From Amycolatopsis aidingensis (GTDB taxonomy: Bacteria; Actinomycetota; Actinomycetes; Mycobacteriales; Pseudonocardiaceae): a stretch of 64,000 nt of DNA. This document shows, piece by piece, positions 43,218 to 53,070 of this stretch. A model generated the notes under the pieces. That model had not been told where the DNA came from, did not search any database, and was given only the letters and a program-made list of their open reading frames with translations. Location of the stretch: assembly GCF_018885265.1 (NCBI RefSeq), contig NZ_CP076538.1, forward strand, positions 6,112,001 through 6,176,000, written 5' to 3'. The position numbers and the translations under genes were made by a program. How positions within the stretch are numbered: position 1 is the stretch's first letter; each line of letters opens with the position of its first letter.

Positions 43218-44396
43218 GTGACCTCGGGCATTGGGCGCACGCTACGGCAGATCCGTAACGCCCGCGGGAAGTCGCTCGCCGTGGTGGCCGGGCTGGCCGG
43301 CATCTCGCCGTCGTACCTGTCCCGGCTGGAGTCCGGTGAACGGGCGCTGGACCGCCGGTCGCTGATCGTCGCGCTGGCGAACGCGCTGGACGTGGCGCCC
43401 AGCGAGATCACCGGCACGACGGTGATCACTGCCGGTGAGCTGGACGAGGACAGGTCGCTGAACGAGGTTCGGCTGGCCCTGCTCTCGGTGAGCATGGAGG
43501 AGCCGCGCGGAACGGTGATCCCGCTCGCGGCGCTGACCGCGCGGGCCACCGAAGTGCTGATGGCGCAACGGGATTGCGACTACACCCTGGCCGGGACGAA
43601 GCTGCCGGCTTTGATCCGCGACCTGCACACCACCCTCGCGGCCGGCAGGGACGAGCGTGAGTTGCTGCGGCTGCTCGTGCTGACCCATGTGCAGGGCACG
43701 CAGGCCTGGCTGTGTGACATCGGTGCGAACCTCGACCTCGCCTGGCAGGCGGCCACGCTGGCAAGGCAGGCCGCGCAACGGCTGGACGAGCCGGTCTATA
43801 ACGCGGTGAGCACCTTTGGCACGGCCTTCGGGCTGATCGGGGCGGGCGGATTCGACCTCGCCGCTCGCGCCCTCGGCGATACCGACCCCGGCACCGGGAC
43901 GCCGGAGGGGATGCAGATGTCCGGGATGCTGGCCCTGACCTCCTCGCTGGTGTCCGCGGCCAGCGGGCAGCGCGCGAACAGGATCGCCGCGCTGGAAGAG
44001 GCACGGGACCTGGCCACGCGAACCGGTGAGGGCAACGCCATGTGGTTCGGTTTCGGACCGTCCAATGTGGGCGTGTGGCGGATGTCGGTGGCGCTGGAAG
44101 CCGGCGAGCACACCGAGGCCGCCAAGATCGCGGGCACCGTGGACCCGGACGCCCTGCCATCGCCCACCCGGAAGTCGGCCTACTACCGCGAGTACGGCCG
44201 GGCGCTGGCCCGGCTGCCGAAGCAGCGCGAGGCGGCGGTGCGGATGCTGCGCGAGGCCGAACGGATCGCGCCCGCACGCATCCACCGGCATCCGTTCATG
44301 CGCTCCGTCCTCGCCGAGTTGCTGGCCAGGGCCAAGCGCGACGCCACCGGCCGCGAGCTGCGCGGAATGGCCTACCGCTCCGGCCTGCACGTGTGA
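43218..44396 (+). CDS. XRE-family helix-turn-helix regulator with TPR-like C-terminal domain
   Basis: The 392-residue protein has an N-terminal HTH (residues ~5-62; GKSLAVVAGLAGISPSYLSRLESGER, SLIVALANALDV). A long alpha-helical, TPR-like region (~110-370) follows, as seen in regulators that bind a peptide or small molecule through helical repeats. The GTG at 43218 follows TACCCT by five bases, so the mRNA may be leaderless. Two tiny genes follow in the same direction. Palindromes before it and before those genes suggest autoregulation and control of the pair. Confidence 0.9.
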   Translation: MTSGIGRTLRQIRNARGKSLAVVAGLAGISPSYLSRLESGERALDRRSLIVALANALDVAPSEITGTTVITAGELDEDRSLNEVRLALLSVSMEEPRGTVIPLAALTARATEVLMAQRDCDYTLAGTKLPALIRDLHTTLAAGRDERELLRLLVLTHVQGTQAWLCDIGANLDLAWQAATLARQAAQRLDEPVYNAVSTFGTAFGLIGAGGFDLAARALGDTDPGTGTPEGMQMSGMLALTSSLVSAASGQRANRIAALEEARDLATRTGEGNAMWFGFGPSNVGVWRMSVALEAGEHTEAAKIAGTVDPDALPSPTRKSAYYREYGRALARLPKQREAAVRMLREAERIAPARIHRHPFMRSVLAELLARAKRDATGRELRGMAYRSGLHV

Positions 44397-44435
44397 GCCA
44401 CCCGGCTTCTAGGCCATCCGTGGGTGTTTCGCGGA

Positions 44436-44454
44436 GTTTGCCTCCCTGGCAAAC
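44436..44454. promoter_or_regulatory. Palindrome upstream of the two small genes
   Basis: GTTTGCC-TCCCT-GGCAAAC is a perfect 7-bp inverted repeat with a 5-base spacer, 40 bp after the XRE regulator stop and 77 bp before the next start. It shares its arm with the palindrome in front of the XRE gene, so it may be an operator of that protein; it could also act as a hairpin after the regulator gene. Confidence 0.4.
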
Positions 44455-44530
44455 ATCCAGGTGAGACCCGAATCACCCTCGATGGAATGAACCGAAGAAC
44501 CCCGGCCACCCAGCACGGACCGGCCACCCG

Positions 44531-44725
44531 ATGAGGCGCAAGCACGCACCACCCGCAGAGTTCGCGGGCAGGCGCGCCAAGCCCGATGACCTGAGGTCCT
44601 GGAGCGTCCCCGACCGCAACATCCGTACCTGCTTCCACTGCCGGACCACCTACGCCACCGCGGCGGACGCGACCAGGTGCGAGCAGGTGCACGAGGCAGC
44701 CGATGACCGGACCCGTAGCCACTGA
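44531..44725 (+). CDS. 64-residue putative zinc-finger protein
   Basis: The product is basic at the N-terminus and carries C34-x2-C37-x12-C50-x3-H54 (CFHC then CEQVH), a plausible C2CH zinc site. The ATG at 44531 has no strong ribosome site. The gene lies 134 bp after the XRE regulator and 24 bp before another tiny gene. No family was recognised; DNA or protein binding is possible. Confidence 0.6.
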   Translation: MRRKHAPPAEFAGRRAKPDDLRSWSVPDRNIRTCFHCRTTYATAADATRCEQVHEAADDRTRSH

Positions 44726-44749
44726 CGCTACTTACCCGAGGAGACAGCC

Positions 44750-44932
44750 GTGGCACACACCGACTCGTGGGAGCCCGAGCAGACCGGCCTGATCGGTTTC
44801 AACGCCGAGTTCGAACGTGCGCGAAGAGAACGCGAACACTGGTCCGCCGAGCAACGCAGGATCGAGGCCGAGCAACTGCTGGAGCAGATCTACCTCGCCC
44901 AGGCGTGGCACGGACCCGGCGACCCCCGCTGA
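44750..44932 (+). CDS. 60-residue charged helical protein
   Basis: This small soluble protein has a Glu/Arg-rich helix (ERARREREHWSAEQRRIEAEQLLEQ) that could form a coiled coil, with no cysteines and no signal. The GTG at 44750 follows a strong GAGGAG, which supports translation. It probably shares a transcript with the 64-residue zinc-finger-like gene and with the XRE regulator upstream. Function unknown. Confidence 0.7.
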   Translation: MAHTDSWEPEQTGLIGFNAEFERARREREHWSAEQRRIEAEQLLEQIYLAQAWHGPGDPR

Positions 44933-45083
44933 CGATCCGGGCCTTCTCGCCACCCTCAATTCTGGCGCCGCAAGGGCCAAACGGATGAACAAGCGGACAA
45001 TTCTTTCCGGATCATGAATCGAGCTCCGCCGGGCATCGTCCCAGCGCAGCAGGCTGCTGAGCCGATCAGGCCAACCATTCTCA

Positions 45084-45099
45084 TGTTCCACGGGAAACA
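45084..45099. other. parS-like 16-bp sequence (two mismatches)
   Basis: TGTTCCACGGGAAACA matches the bacterial parS palindrome TGTTTCACGTGAAACA at 14 of 16 positions. The central CACGTG is broken to CACGGG. It lies in the 241-bp gap between two small genes and ychF. A functional ParB site would imply closeness to the replication origin, which nothing else here supports. Confidence 0.2.
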
Positions 45100-45173
45100 A
45101 TTCACACGCAGCACACACGACGAGGCCGCGTCTCCGACAAGGCCCGGACGCTTTCGCCGGGCCACGACCCACG

Positions 45174-46256
<1,083 letters not shown>

Positions 46257-46292
46257 GACCCGGAAGTCTACGGGTAGGGCTGCCGACCCTAC

Positions 46293-46505
46293 TCAGCCCT
46301 CGTCCTCGTCCTCTCCACCGTCGCCGCCGCCATAGCCGTCGCCCTCGTCGCCGCCGTCTTCCTGGCCGCCGTTCTCCTCCTGCTGGGTGCCACCGTCGTC
46401 GCCACCGTCACCGGTGTCGTTGCAGGCGGATGCGAAGCCGATCGCCCCCACCGCCGCGACGATCGCGCCGAACGTGCGTAGCCGCTTGCCCGCGGAAATG
46501 CTCAT
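46293..46505 (-). CDS. Small Asp/Glu/Gly-rich lipoprotein
   Basis: The 70-residue product has a lipoprotein signal (MSISAGKRLRTFGAIVAAVG, lipobox ASAC) and a mature part made almost only of Asp, Glu, Gly and Gln, so it is acidic and disordered. A TAGGCT six bases before the ATG suggests leaderless transcription. It could bind cations at the cell surface, but no function is known. Low-complexity composition makes the call less certain. Confidence 0.55.
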   Translation of the reverse strand: MSISAGKRLRTFGAIVAAVGAIGFASACNDTGDGGDDGGTQQEENGGQEDGGDEGDGYGGGDGGEDEDEG

Positions 46506-46599
46506 ACCCGAAGCCTAGGGGACGAACCGGGCGGGCCGCAGGACGGCGACGTCGGATTCCCGCCAGTCGAGCCCGTGACCAGGTGGCAGGATCGAGGAC

Positions 46600-48156
46600 A
46601 TGCAATCCACGACGGCTCCGAGCCCGGCGCCCCCCGCCGAGGGCCGGGGCATCTGGCACGACACCGAGCGGTGCTACCGGGCGGTGATGTCCCGGGACGT
46701 CCGCTTCGACGGGCAGTTCATCACGGCGGTACGCACGACCGGTATCTACTGCCGCCCATCCTGCCCCGCGCTGACGCCGAAGGCACAGAACGTGCGGTTC
46801 TTCCCGACCTCGGCGGCGGCCCAGGCCAACGGGTTCCGGGCCTGCCGGCGCTGCCTGCCCGACGCGGTGCCCGGCTCACCGGAATGGAACGTGCGGGCCG
46901 ATCTGGCGGCGCGGGCCATGCGGCTGATCGCGGACGGCACGGTGGACCGGGAGGGGGTCCCCGGCCTGGCACGCCGGCTGGGCTACTCGGAACGCCAGCT
47001 GGGCCGGGTGCTCACCGCCGAGCTCGGCGCCGGGCCGCTGGCGCTGGCCAGGGCGCACCGCGCACACTCGGCCCGGCTGCTGATCGAGATGTCCGAGCTG
47101 CCGCTCACCGATGTCGCGTTCGCCGCGGGGTTCACCAGCGTGCGGCAGTTCAACGAAACGATCCGCGAGGTGTTCGCGACCACCCCATCCCGGCTACGGG
47201 CGACGGCCACCGCGGCCCGCCGCAGGGCGGGTTCGACCTCGGCGGATCCGGCTCCCACCCGCGGCACCCGGCTGCACCTGCGGCTGCCGTTCCGCGCACC
47301 GTTCGAGGCCACGGGCATCCTGGCCTTCCTCGCCGCCCGCGCGATCCCCGGCGTCGAGCAGGCGGTCACCGACGAGGCGGGCACGGTGACCGGCTACGCC
47401 CGCGCCCTGCGGCTCGCGCACGGCAGCGGCAGCGCCCGGCTCACCCCGCAGGCCGACCACGTGCACTGCGAGCTGCGGCTCACCGACGTACGCGACCTTG
47501 GCAGCGCGGTCACCCGGGTACGCAGGCTGCTGGATCTGGACGCCGACCCGGACGCGGTGAACACCGTGCTCGGGGCCGATCCGGTGCTCGCCCCGCTGGT
47601 CGCGGCCGTACCGGGCGTCCGGGTTCCGGGCGCCGTGGACGGTGCCGAACTGGTGCTGCGCGCGATGCTCGGCCAGCAGGTCTCGGTCGCCGCGGCACGT
47701 ACGGCCGCGGGCACGCTGGCCGCGGACCTCGGTGACCCGCTGCCGGTGGACACGGACGGCCCGGCCGTGCTGTTCCCCGCCCCGGACGTCGTCGCGGCGC
47801 ATGCCGAGCGGATCCTGCGTGGCCCCCGGCGGCGGATCACCGCCATCCGGGAGGTGGCAGGCATGCTGGCCACCGGCGAGCTGGACGTGCACGTCGGCAG
47901 GGAGGCCGAGGAACTGCGCGCGGAACTGCTCGCCGCACCGGGCATCGGGCCGTGGACGGCGGACTACGTCCTGATGCGCGTACTCGGCACGCCGGACCTG
48001 CTGCTGACCGGAGACCTCGTGCTGCGCAGGGGCGCGCGGGCACTGGGGATCGACCCGGACCACCTCACCACCCGCGCACAGGCCTGGCGCCCATGGCGCT
48101 CGTACGCGGGTATGCATCTCTGGCGCGCGGGCGCCGACAACGCTCCGGAAGGATGA
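46600..48156 (+). CDS. alkA: Fused Ada-type methyl-phosphotriester sensor/AraC regulator and AlkA DNA glycosylase
   Basis: The 518-residue fusion repairs alkylated DNA. Residues ~15-90 are the Ada N-terminal domain with zinc/acceptor cysteines Cys51, Cys55, Cys82 and Cys85. Residues ~95-200 form an AraC-type double HTH (LARRLGYSERQLGRVL, DVAFAAGFTSVRQFNETIR). Residues ~220-505 form AlkA with the helix-hairpin-helix LAAPGIGPWTADYVLMR and catalytic Asp in TGDLVLRRG. This arrangement is known in actinobacteria, including M. tuberculosis AlkA (Rv1317c). It is followed by ogt after a 2-bp gap, forming an alkylation-repair operon. Confidence 0.95.
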   Translation: MQSTTAPSPAPPAEGRGIWHDTERCYRAVMSRDVRFDGQFITAVRTTGIYCRPSCPALTPKAQNVRFFPTSAAAQANGFRACRRCLPDAVPGSPEWNVRADLAARAMRLIADGTVDREGVPGLARRLGYSERQLGRVLTAELGAGPLALARAHRAHSARLLIEMSELPLTDVAFAAGFTSVRQFNETIREVFATTPSRLRATATAARRRAGSTSADPAPTRGTRLHLRLPFRAPFEATGILAFLAARAIPGVEQAVTDEAGTVTGYARALRLAHGSGSARLTPQADHVHCELRLTDVRDLGSAVTRVRRLLDLDADPDAVNTVLGADPVLAPLVAAVPGVRVPGAVDGAELVLRAMLGQQVSVAAARTAAGTLAADLGDPLPVDTDGPAVLFPAPDVVAAHAERILRGPRRRITAIREVAGMLATGELDVHVGREAEELRAELLAAPGIGPWTADYVLMRVLGTPDLLLTGDLVLRRGARALGIDPDHLTTRAQAWRPWRSYAGMHLWRAGADNAPEG

Positions 48157-48158
48157 TC

Positions 48159-48662
48159 ATGAACATCGCACATTGGTCCACTATGGACACCCAGGTCGGA
48201 CCGTTCACCGCGGTGGTCGCCTCGGACGGCGCCGTGCTGGCCTCCGGCTGGACCGCAGAGGTCGAACTGCTCACCGAGGCGATCGCACCCTCGTTGCGCC
48301 CGGCCGAGCTCCGGCGGCGCCGCGACCTCGGCGAGGTGAGCAGCGCGATCCGCCGTTACCACGCGGGCGAGTTCGACGCGGTGGACGGCATCGAGGTCCG
48401 GCAGCGGTCCGGGGAGTTCCGCGAGCATGCCTGGCAGGTGCTGCGGACGGTGCCCGCAGGCAAGCGGCTGAGCTACGCCGACTACGCCGACCTGCTCGGG
48501 CGCCCATCGGCGGTGCGGGCAGCCGCATCGGCCTGCGCCCGCAACGCCGCCGCCCTGTTCGTGCCCTGCCACCGGGTGCTGCGCACCGGCGGGGGCCTCG
48601 GCGGGTTCCGGTGGGGTGTGCAGGTCAAGCGCTGGCTGCTGGACCACGAGTCGCCCCGGTGA
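48159..48662 (+). CDS. ogt: Methylated-DNA--[protein]-cysteine S-methyltransferase
   Basis: This 167-residue suicide repair protein removes O6-alkyl groups from guanine. The acceptor motif PCHRV lies at 136-140 with Cys137, preceded by AWQVLRTVPAGKRLSYADYA, which contains the DNA-binding HTH. The ATG at 48159 has GGAAGGA five bases upstream; an ATG at 48153 is too close to that site. It is coupled to the preceding ada-alkA gene. Twelve bases separate its stop from that of the convergent sbcC, leaving no room for a terminator. Confidence 0.96.
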   Translation: MNIAHWSTMDTQVGPFTAVVASDGAVLASGWTAEVELLTEAIAPSLRPAELRRRRDLGEVSSAIRRYHAGEFDAVDGIEVRQRSGEFREHAWQVLRTVPAGKRLSYADYADLLGRPSAVRAAASACARNAAALFVPCHRVLRTGGGLGGFRWGVQVKRWLLDHESPR

Positions 48663-48674
48663 CCGCCGGGCCGG

Positions 48675-51638
48675 TCAGCCGGTGAGTTCGAGGGTGGAGC
48701 CGGTGCGGGCCTTGCGCACCCGCAGGCGGGTCGGGATCCGCTGCCGCAGCTCCTCCACGTGCGACACCAGGCCGACGACCCGGCCACCGGCACGCAACTC
48801 GTCCAGCACGTCCATCACCACGTCCAGGGTCTCGGCGTCCAGCGTGCCGAAACCCTCGTCGACGAACAGCGTGTCCAGCAGGGCCCCACCGGTCTCGGCG
48901 GCAACCACATCGGCGAGGCCGAGCGCCAGCGCCAGCGAGGCGAGGAAGGACTCGCCGCCGGACAGGGTCTTCGCCGGGCGCACCGCCCCGGAGTAGTCGT
49001 CCAGCACGTCCAGTCCGAGGCCGCCACGCCGTCCCCAGGATCCGGCCGCGTCGGAATGCACGAAGGAGTACCGCCCCTGGCTCATCGTGCGCAGCCGCGC
49101 CGTGGCCGCCACCGCGACCTCCTCCAGCCGGGCGGCGAGTACATAGGACCGCAGGGACATCTTGCGGGCGTTCTGACCCCGGCCGTTGACCACATCGGTC
49201 AGCGCGTCCAGCTCGGCGAACTCCGCTTCGGCCGGGGCGAGCTCCGCCTGGGCCTCGGCGAACCGCCGGGCGAGCCGCTCCAGCGTGCCTGCTCGCTCGG
49301 TGGCGGCGCGGAGCGTGGCCACCGCGGCCTCGGCGGTGGTCCGGGTTTGCCGCGCGGACTCCTGCGCCGCATCGAGGTCCACCTCCTCGTCCGGGGAGAT
49401 CCCGCCGAGCTCGGGCTCCGCAAGCACCGCCCGCGCCGCGGCCTCGGCGGCCTCCGCCTCGGACAGCCGCCGCTCCAGCTCGGCGATCGCCGAGTCCTCC
49501 CGCGCGGCCGCACGCGCCGCTTCGACCGTGGGGAAACCGGCCTGCCGCACGGCCGTGTCCACCGCGGCCTGCTGTTCCTCCAGCGCCTGCCGCGCGCTCT
49601 CCCTGCTCGCCCTGGCCTCGGCAAGCGCGTCCAGCGCCTCGACCACGGTCACCAGGTGCGCGCGCCGGGCGGCCACGTCGGCATGTTCCCCGCGCGCCGC
49701 ATCCAGCCGCTGTGCGCGCTCTTGCACCCTGGCGGCAAGGGCCTGGCGCTCGGCCTGCGCGGAGGCGACCTCGCGCTCCGCATTCGCCCGCTGGGTGGTG
49801 AGGTCGGCCGACTCCTCCTCGGTGGCGGCCATCAGGTCTTCCAGCCGGGCCTTCTCCTCGGCCTGCCGGTGCAGCCGCGCCAGCTCGTCCCTGGTCTCGG
49901 CGAGCCTCGTGGCCAGTTCCTCCGCGGTCTGCCCTTCCAGCCGCCGCAGCGCGGCGTCCAGCGCGGTCTCGGCCTCCTGCCGCGCGCTCGCGGCGTGCTC
50001 CTTGCGCTGCCCGGCCAGCCGCTCGGCCTCCGCGGCCTCGCGTTCCGCGGCTTCCCCGACCAGGTCTCCTTCCGGGCCCGCCGGGGCCGGATGCTCGGCG
50101 GAACCGCACACCGGGCAGGATTCACCGTCCCGCAGCCCCGCGGCCAGCTCGGCCGCCATCCCGTTCAACCTGCGCTCGCGCAGGTCGAGCAGCTCGCTCC
50201 GGGCGGCCTGATATCGGTCCACGGCCTGCTGCTCGGCCGCGACCGCCTGCCGCGCCGCTTGCTCCAGCGCCGGTACCTCGCCCGCCTGCCGCAGCAGTTC
50301 GGACAGTTCGGTCTCGCGCAGCCGGACGCCGTCGATCCGCACCAGCGCCTCGGCCGCGGTGTCGCGCAACACCCGTAGCTCGCGCATGCGTTCCGGGAAC
50401 CCGGCGAGCTTCTCGGTGATGGCCTCGGCCTGCGAGGCGGAGTGGGCCGCGGTGGCGGACAGCTCGGCCAGCCGGGCCTCGTCCGTGCGCTGCTGCTCGG
50501 CCTCGCCGAGCAGGGTGGACAGCTCACCCAGCTCCTCGCGCAGCTTCCCAGCCCGCTCGCGCAGCCGCGGCACCTCGGCCTCGGTGCCATCCACCCCGAC
50601 GGCCTCGAGGTCGCGAACCCGGTCGGCCTCGGCCCGGACCGCCTGGTCCAGCCTGGTTGCCCGCCGCTCGGCCTCGGCCGCGACGCCGGTGACCGGCACC
50701 GCCCGGCGGGCGGCTGCCAGTTCCTCCCGCCACCGGGCGTGCTGCTGCGCCTGCTCGGCCAGCTCGGCGAGGTTGCGGTGCGCGGTGCGGACCCTGCGTA
50801 CCCGTTCGGCCCGTTCCCGGCATTCGGTCAACCGCTGCTCGGCCTGATCCCTGGCCGAGCGGGCCACTCCTTCGGCCGCCTCGGCCTCGGTGACGGCCTG
50901 ATCCGCACGCTGCCGGATCGCGGCGACCCAGTCCGCAGGGTCGCCGTCCTCCGGTGGTTCCTCCTGCGCCGTCTGTGCCAGCCGGGCCGTGCAGTCACGC
51001 ACCGACTGCCGGAGTACCTCCAGCTCCTGGCGGCGCGCGGCGCGACGATCCCGGAACCAGCGTTCCACCCCGGCGAACCGTTGGGTGGCGAACAACCGCT
51101 CCAGCAGTTGCTCCCGCTCGGTGGTCTCGGCCCGCAGGAACCGCGCGAACTCACCCTGCGGCAGCAGCACCACCTGGAAGAACTGCTCGGCGCTCATCCC
51201 GAGCAGTCGCTGGACGGTGCGCGAGACCTCGTCGATCCGGGTGAGTCCCTCCACCGGCTGGTCTGGTGGGGGCCGGTCGATCCAGATGAGCGAGGCCTTG
51301 GCCTTCCTGGTGGTGGTGCCCCCGCCCCGGCGTTTGGGCGCCTCGTACTCGGGGCTGCGGGCGACCCGCAGCCGATGCCCCTGCACGGTCAGCTCCAGCA
51401 CGACCTCGCTGGCGGCCTCCGGCGGCGCCAGATCGCACCGCAGGCGTTTCACCTGCCCGCGGGCACCGGGAACCCGGCCGAAAAGGGCGTACGCCACGGC
51501 GTCCAGCAGCGTGGTCTTGCCCGCGCCGGTGTCGCCATGCAGCAGGAACAGCCCGTCGGCGCCGAGCGCGTCGAAATCGACGACCTCCCGCCGCGGGTAG
51601 GGACCGAACGCCTCGACCTCGAGCCGGTGCAGTCTCAT
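48675..51638 (-). CDS. sbcC: SbcC-type SMC-like exonuclease ATPase subunit
   Basis: This 987-residue Rad50-like protein works with SbcD to process DNA ends and hairpins. Walker A is GDTGAGKT (35-42). Two long Glu/Ala/Arg coiled coils flank the zinc hook CPVCG near residue 506. The ABC signature is TLSGGESF, and Walker B is TLFVDEGFGTLD near the C-terminus. It overlaps sbcD by ATGA (51635-51638) and is transcribed with it away from a LexA-box region shared with rmuC. Confidence 0.95.
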   Translation of the reverse strand: MRLHRLEVEAFGPYPRREVVDFDALGADGLFLLHGDTGAGKTTLLDAVAYALFGRVPGARGQVKRLRCDLAPPEAASEVVLELTVQGHRLRVARSPEYEAPKRRGGGTTTRKAKASLIWIDRPPPDQPVEGLTRIDEVSRTVQRLLGMSAEQFFQVVLLPQGEFARFLRAETTEREQLLERLFATQRFAGVERWFRDRRAARRQELEVLRQSVRDCTARLAQTAQEEPPEDGDPADWVAAIRQRADQAVTEAEAAEGVARSARDQAEQRLTECRERAERVRRVRTAHRNLAELAEQAQQHARWREELAAARRAVPVTGVAAEAERRATRLDQAVRAEADRVRDLEAVGVDGTEAEVPRLRERAGKLREELGELSTLLGEAEQQRTDEARLAELSATAAHSASQAEAITEKLAGFPERMRELRVLRDTAAEALVRIDGVRLRETELSELLRQAGEVPALEQAARQAVAAEQQAVDRYQAARSELLDLRERRLNGMAAELAAGLRDGESCPVCGSAEHPAPAGPEGDLVGEAAEREAAEAERLAGQRKEHAASARQEAETALDAALRRLEGQTAEELATRLAETRDELARLHRQAEEKARLEDLMAATEEESADLTTQRANAEREVASAQAERQALAARVQERAQRLDAARGEHADVAARRAHLVTVVEALDALAEARASRESARQALEEQQAAVDTAVRQAGFPTVEAARAAAREDSAIAELERRLSEAEAAEAAARAVLAEPELGGISPDEEVDLDAAQESARQTRTTAEAAVATLRAATERAGTLERLARRFAEAQAELAPAEAEFAELDALTDVVNGRGQNARKMSLRSYVLAARLEEVAVAATARLRTMSQGRYSFVHSDAAGSWGRRGGLGLDVLDDYSGAVRPAKTLSGGESFLASLALALGLADVVAAETGGALLDTLFVDEGFGTLDAETLDVVMDVLDELRAGGRVVGLVSHVEELRQRIPTRLRVRKARTGSTLELTG

Positions 51639-52801
51639 CGCAGCTCACCGTCCTGTTCCGGGTCGGCCTTTTCCGCCTGCTCGAGCGCCGCCGTGAGCAG
51701 CGCCGACTCCCGCTCGTTCGGCTCCGCGCCCCGGCAGTCCGCGAGGAAACCGCCGGTGATCTCCGCGTCCGACCGTCCGCGCACGGCCTCGGCGTACCGC
51801 AGCGGCTCGCTGCTGCCGCCCGCCGGCTGCCAGTCCAGATGCACCGCGTGCGGGAACCGCTCGCGCAGCCTGCGCATCGCGTCGAGCGGCCGGACCTGGT
51901 CGGTCAGCGTGACCGACAGGTAGCAACCGGTCAGCTCCGCGTACTCCGGGGCGGACAGCAGGTCCTCCAGGTCGCCTTCGGCGGTGGCGAGGCGCCGCGG
52001 GACAGGAAGCTCACGCCGCCACACCTCGGCCAGCCCATCGGCGTCGAGTTCGGCCAGCCACACGGACTTGCGGTGCGCCGCCTCGGAGAAGGAGTAGGCC
52101 AGCGGACTGCCGGAGTAGCGCAGATGCTCGGCCAGCCGCTGCGGGCCGTGCAGGTGGCCCAGCGCCACGTAGTCCACCCCGTCGAACACCGCGCCCGGAA
52201 CCTGTTCCACCCCGCCGACCGAGATGGTCCGCTCCGAGTCACTGCCCTCGCCGCCGGTGACGAAGGCATGCGCGAGCACCACCGAACGGGTTCCCTGCGC
52301 CCGCCCCGCCAGGTCGGCACGGATCCGGCGCATGGCCTCGCCGAGCACCCCGGTGTGCCCGCGCGCCTCCGGCACTCCCAGGGCGTGCCGCGCCGGTTCC
52401 GGCTCCAGATAAGGAATCCCGTAGCAGGCGACCGGACCGTGCGCATCGTTCAACAGCACCGGCTCGTGCAACCCGGCCACCGAGGTGCACAGGTGCAGGC
52501 CGCCCGCGGCGGCGAACTCGCCGAACGCGCCGAGCCGGGCCGCGGAGTCGTGGTTGCCCGGGGTGATCACCAGGGTCGCGCCGGCCGCCCGCAACCTCGC
52601 CAGCGCGTTCGCCGCGACCCGGACCGCCTCGGCCGAGGGCACCGCGCGGTCGTAGACATCACCGGAGACGAGCACCACGTCCACCCGTTCCTCGGCGACG
52701 ATGTCGGCGAGGCAACCGAGCACGGACTCCTGCTCAGCGAGCAGGTCGGCACCGTGGAACGTGCGTCCCACGTGCCAGTCCGAGGTGTGCAGCAGTCTCA
52801 T
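51635..52801 (-). CDS. sbcD: SbcD-type exonuclease nuclease subunit
   Basis: This 388-residue Mre11-like metallophosphoesterase has metal-binding motifs HTSDWHVG, SGDVYDRA, TPGNHDS and, further on, a GHLHGPQ region. The C-terminal capping and SbcC-contact region follows. The ATG at 52801 is chosen as the family start (MRLLHTSDWH). It pairs with SbcC (4-bp overlap). The 269-bp divergent region with rmuC contains a perfect SOS box and a palindrome. Confidence 0.95.
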   Translation of the reverse strand: MRLLHTSDWHVGRTFHGADLLAEQESVLGCLADIVAEERVDVVLVSGDVYDRAVPSAEAVRVAANALARLRAAGATLVITPGNHDSAARLGAFGEFAAAGGLHLCTSVAGLHEPVLLNDAHGPVACYGIPYLEPEPARHALGVPEARGHTGVLGEAMRRIRADLAGRAQGTRSVVLAHAFVTGGEGSDSERTISVGGVEQVPGAVFDGVDYVALGHLHGPQRLAEHLRYSGSPLAYSFSEAAHRKSVWLAELDADGLAEVWRRELPVPRRLATAEGDLEDLLSAPEYAELTGCYLSVTLTDQVRPLDAMRRLRERFPHAVHLDWQPAGGSSEPLRYAEAVRGRSDAEITGGFLADCRGAEPNERESALLTAALEQAEKADPEQDGELR

Positions 52802-52855
52802 CGCGGCCCAAGTTAGGACCAAACCGCGACAGGATGGCGCAGACACCCCGGCAAA

Positions 52856-52882
52856 CGGGCGTGAACGCGCCGTTCACGCCCG
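52856..52882. repeat. Perfect 12-bp palindrome between sbcD and rmuC
   Basis: CGGGCGTGAACG (52856-52867) and CGTTCACGCCCG (52871-52882) pair perfectly around a CGC loop. It shares the words GCAAAC and GTGAACG with the element at 32887-33012. It lies upstream of sbcD on the minus strand and may be an extragenic repeat or a leader hairpin. Confidence 0.5.
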
Positions 52883-52929
52883 AATAACGGCGCGAATGGT
52901 CACCTCGCTCCGCCATCGGCCGGGTTCAC

Positions 52930-52945
52930 TCGAACGTGCGTTCGA
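52930..52945. promoter_or_regulatory. LexA/SOS box
   Basis: TCGAACGTGCGTTCGA is a perfect palindrome and fits the Gram-positive/mycobacterial SOS consensus CGAACRNRYGTTYG at every position. It lies 129 bp upstream of sbcD and 126 bp upstream of rmuC, and could repress one or both. A possible -10 (TACGCT) follows a few bases later on the rmuC side. Confidence 0.75.
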
Positions 52946-53016
52946 TGCCCGGGTACGCTCGGTTCTGTCGGTGGCGGGCGCCATCATGCACGGCGAGGGA
53001 AACGACACGAGGAGTC

Positions 53017-53054
53017 AGTGTCTTCGGCGACTTCGTCTTCGGCGACTTCGGAGG
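53017..53054 (+). repeat. Short tandem repeat in the rmuC leader
   Basis: The word TTCGGCGACTTCG occurs twice in a row, separated by TC, just before the ribosome site of rmuC. No function is evident. Confidence 0.4.
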
Positions 53055-53070
53055 GAAGGAGGGCGGACCG

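Noticed and set aside
48153..48158. ATG at 48153 as the ogt start
   Set aside because: The GGAAGG ribosome site would be immediately adjacent; the ATG at 48159 has proper spacing.
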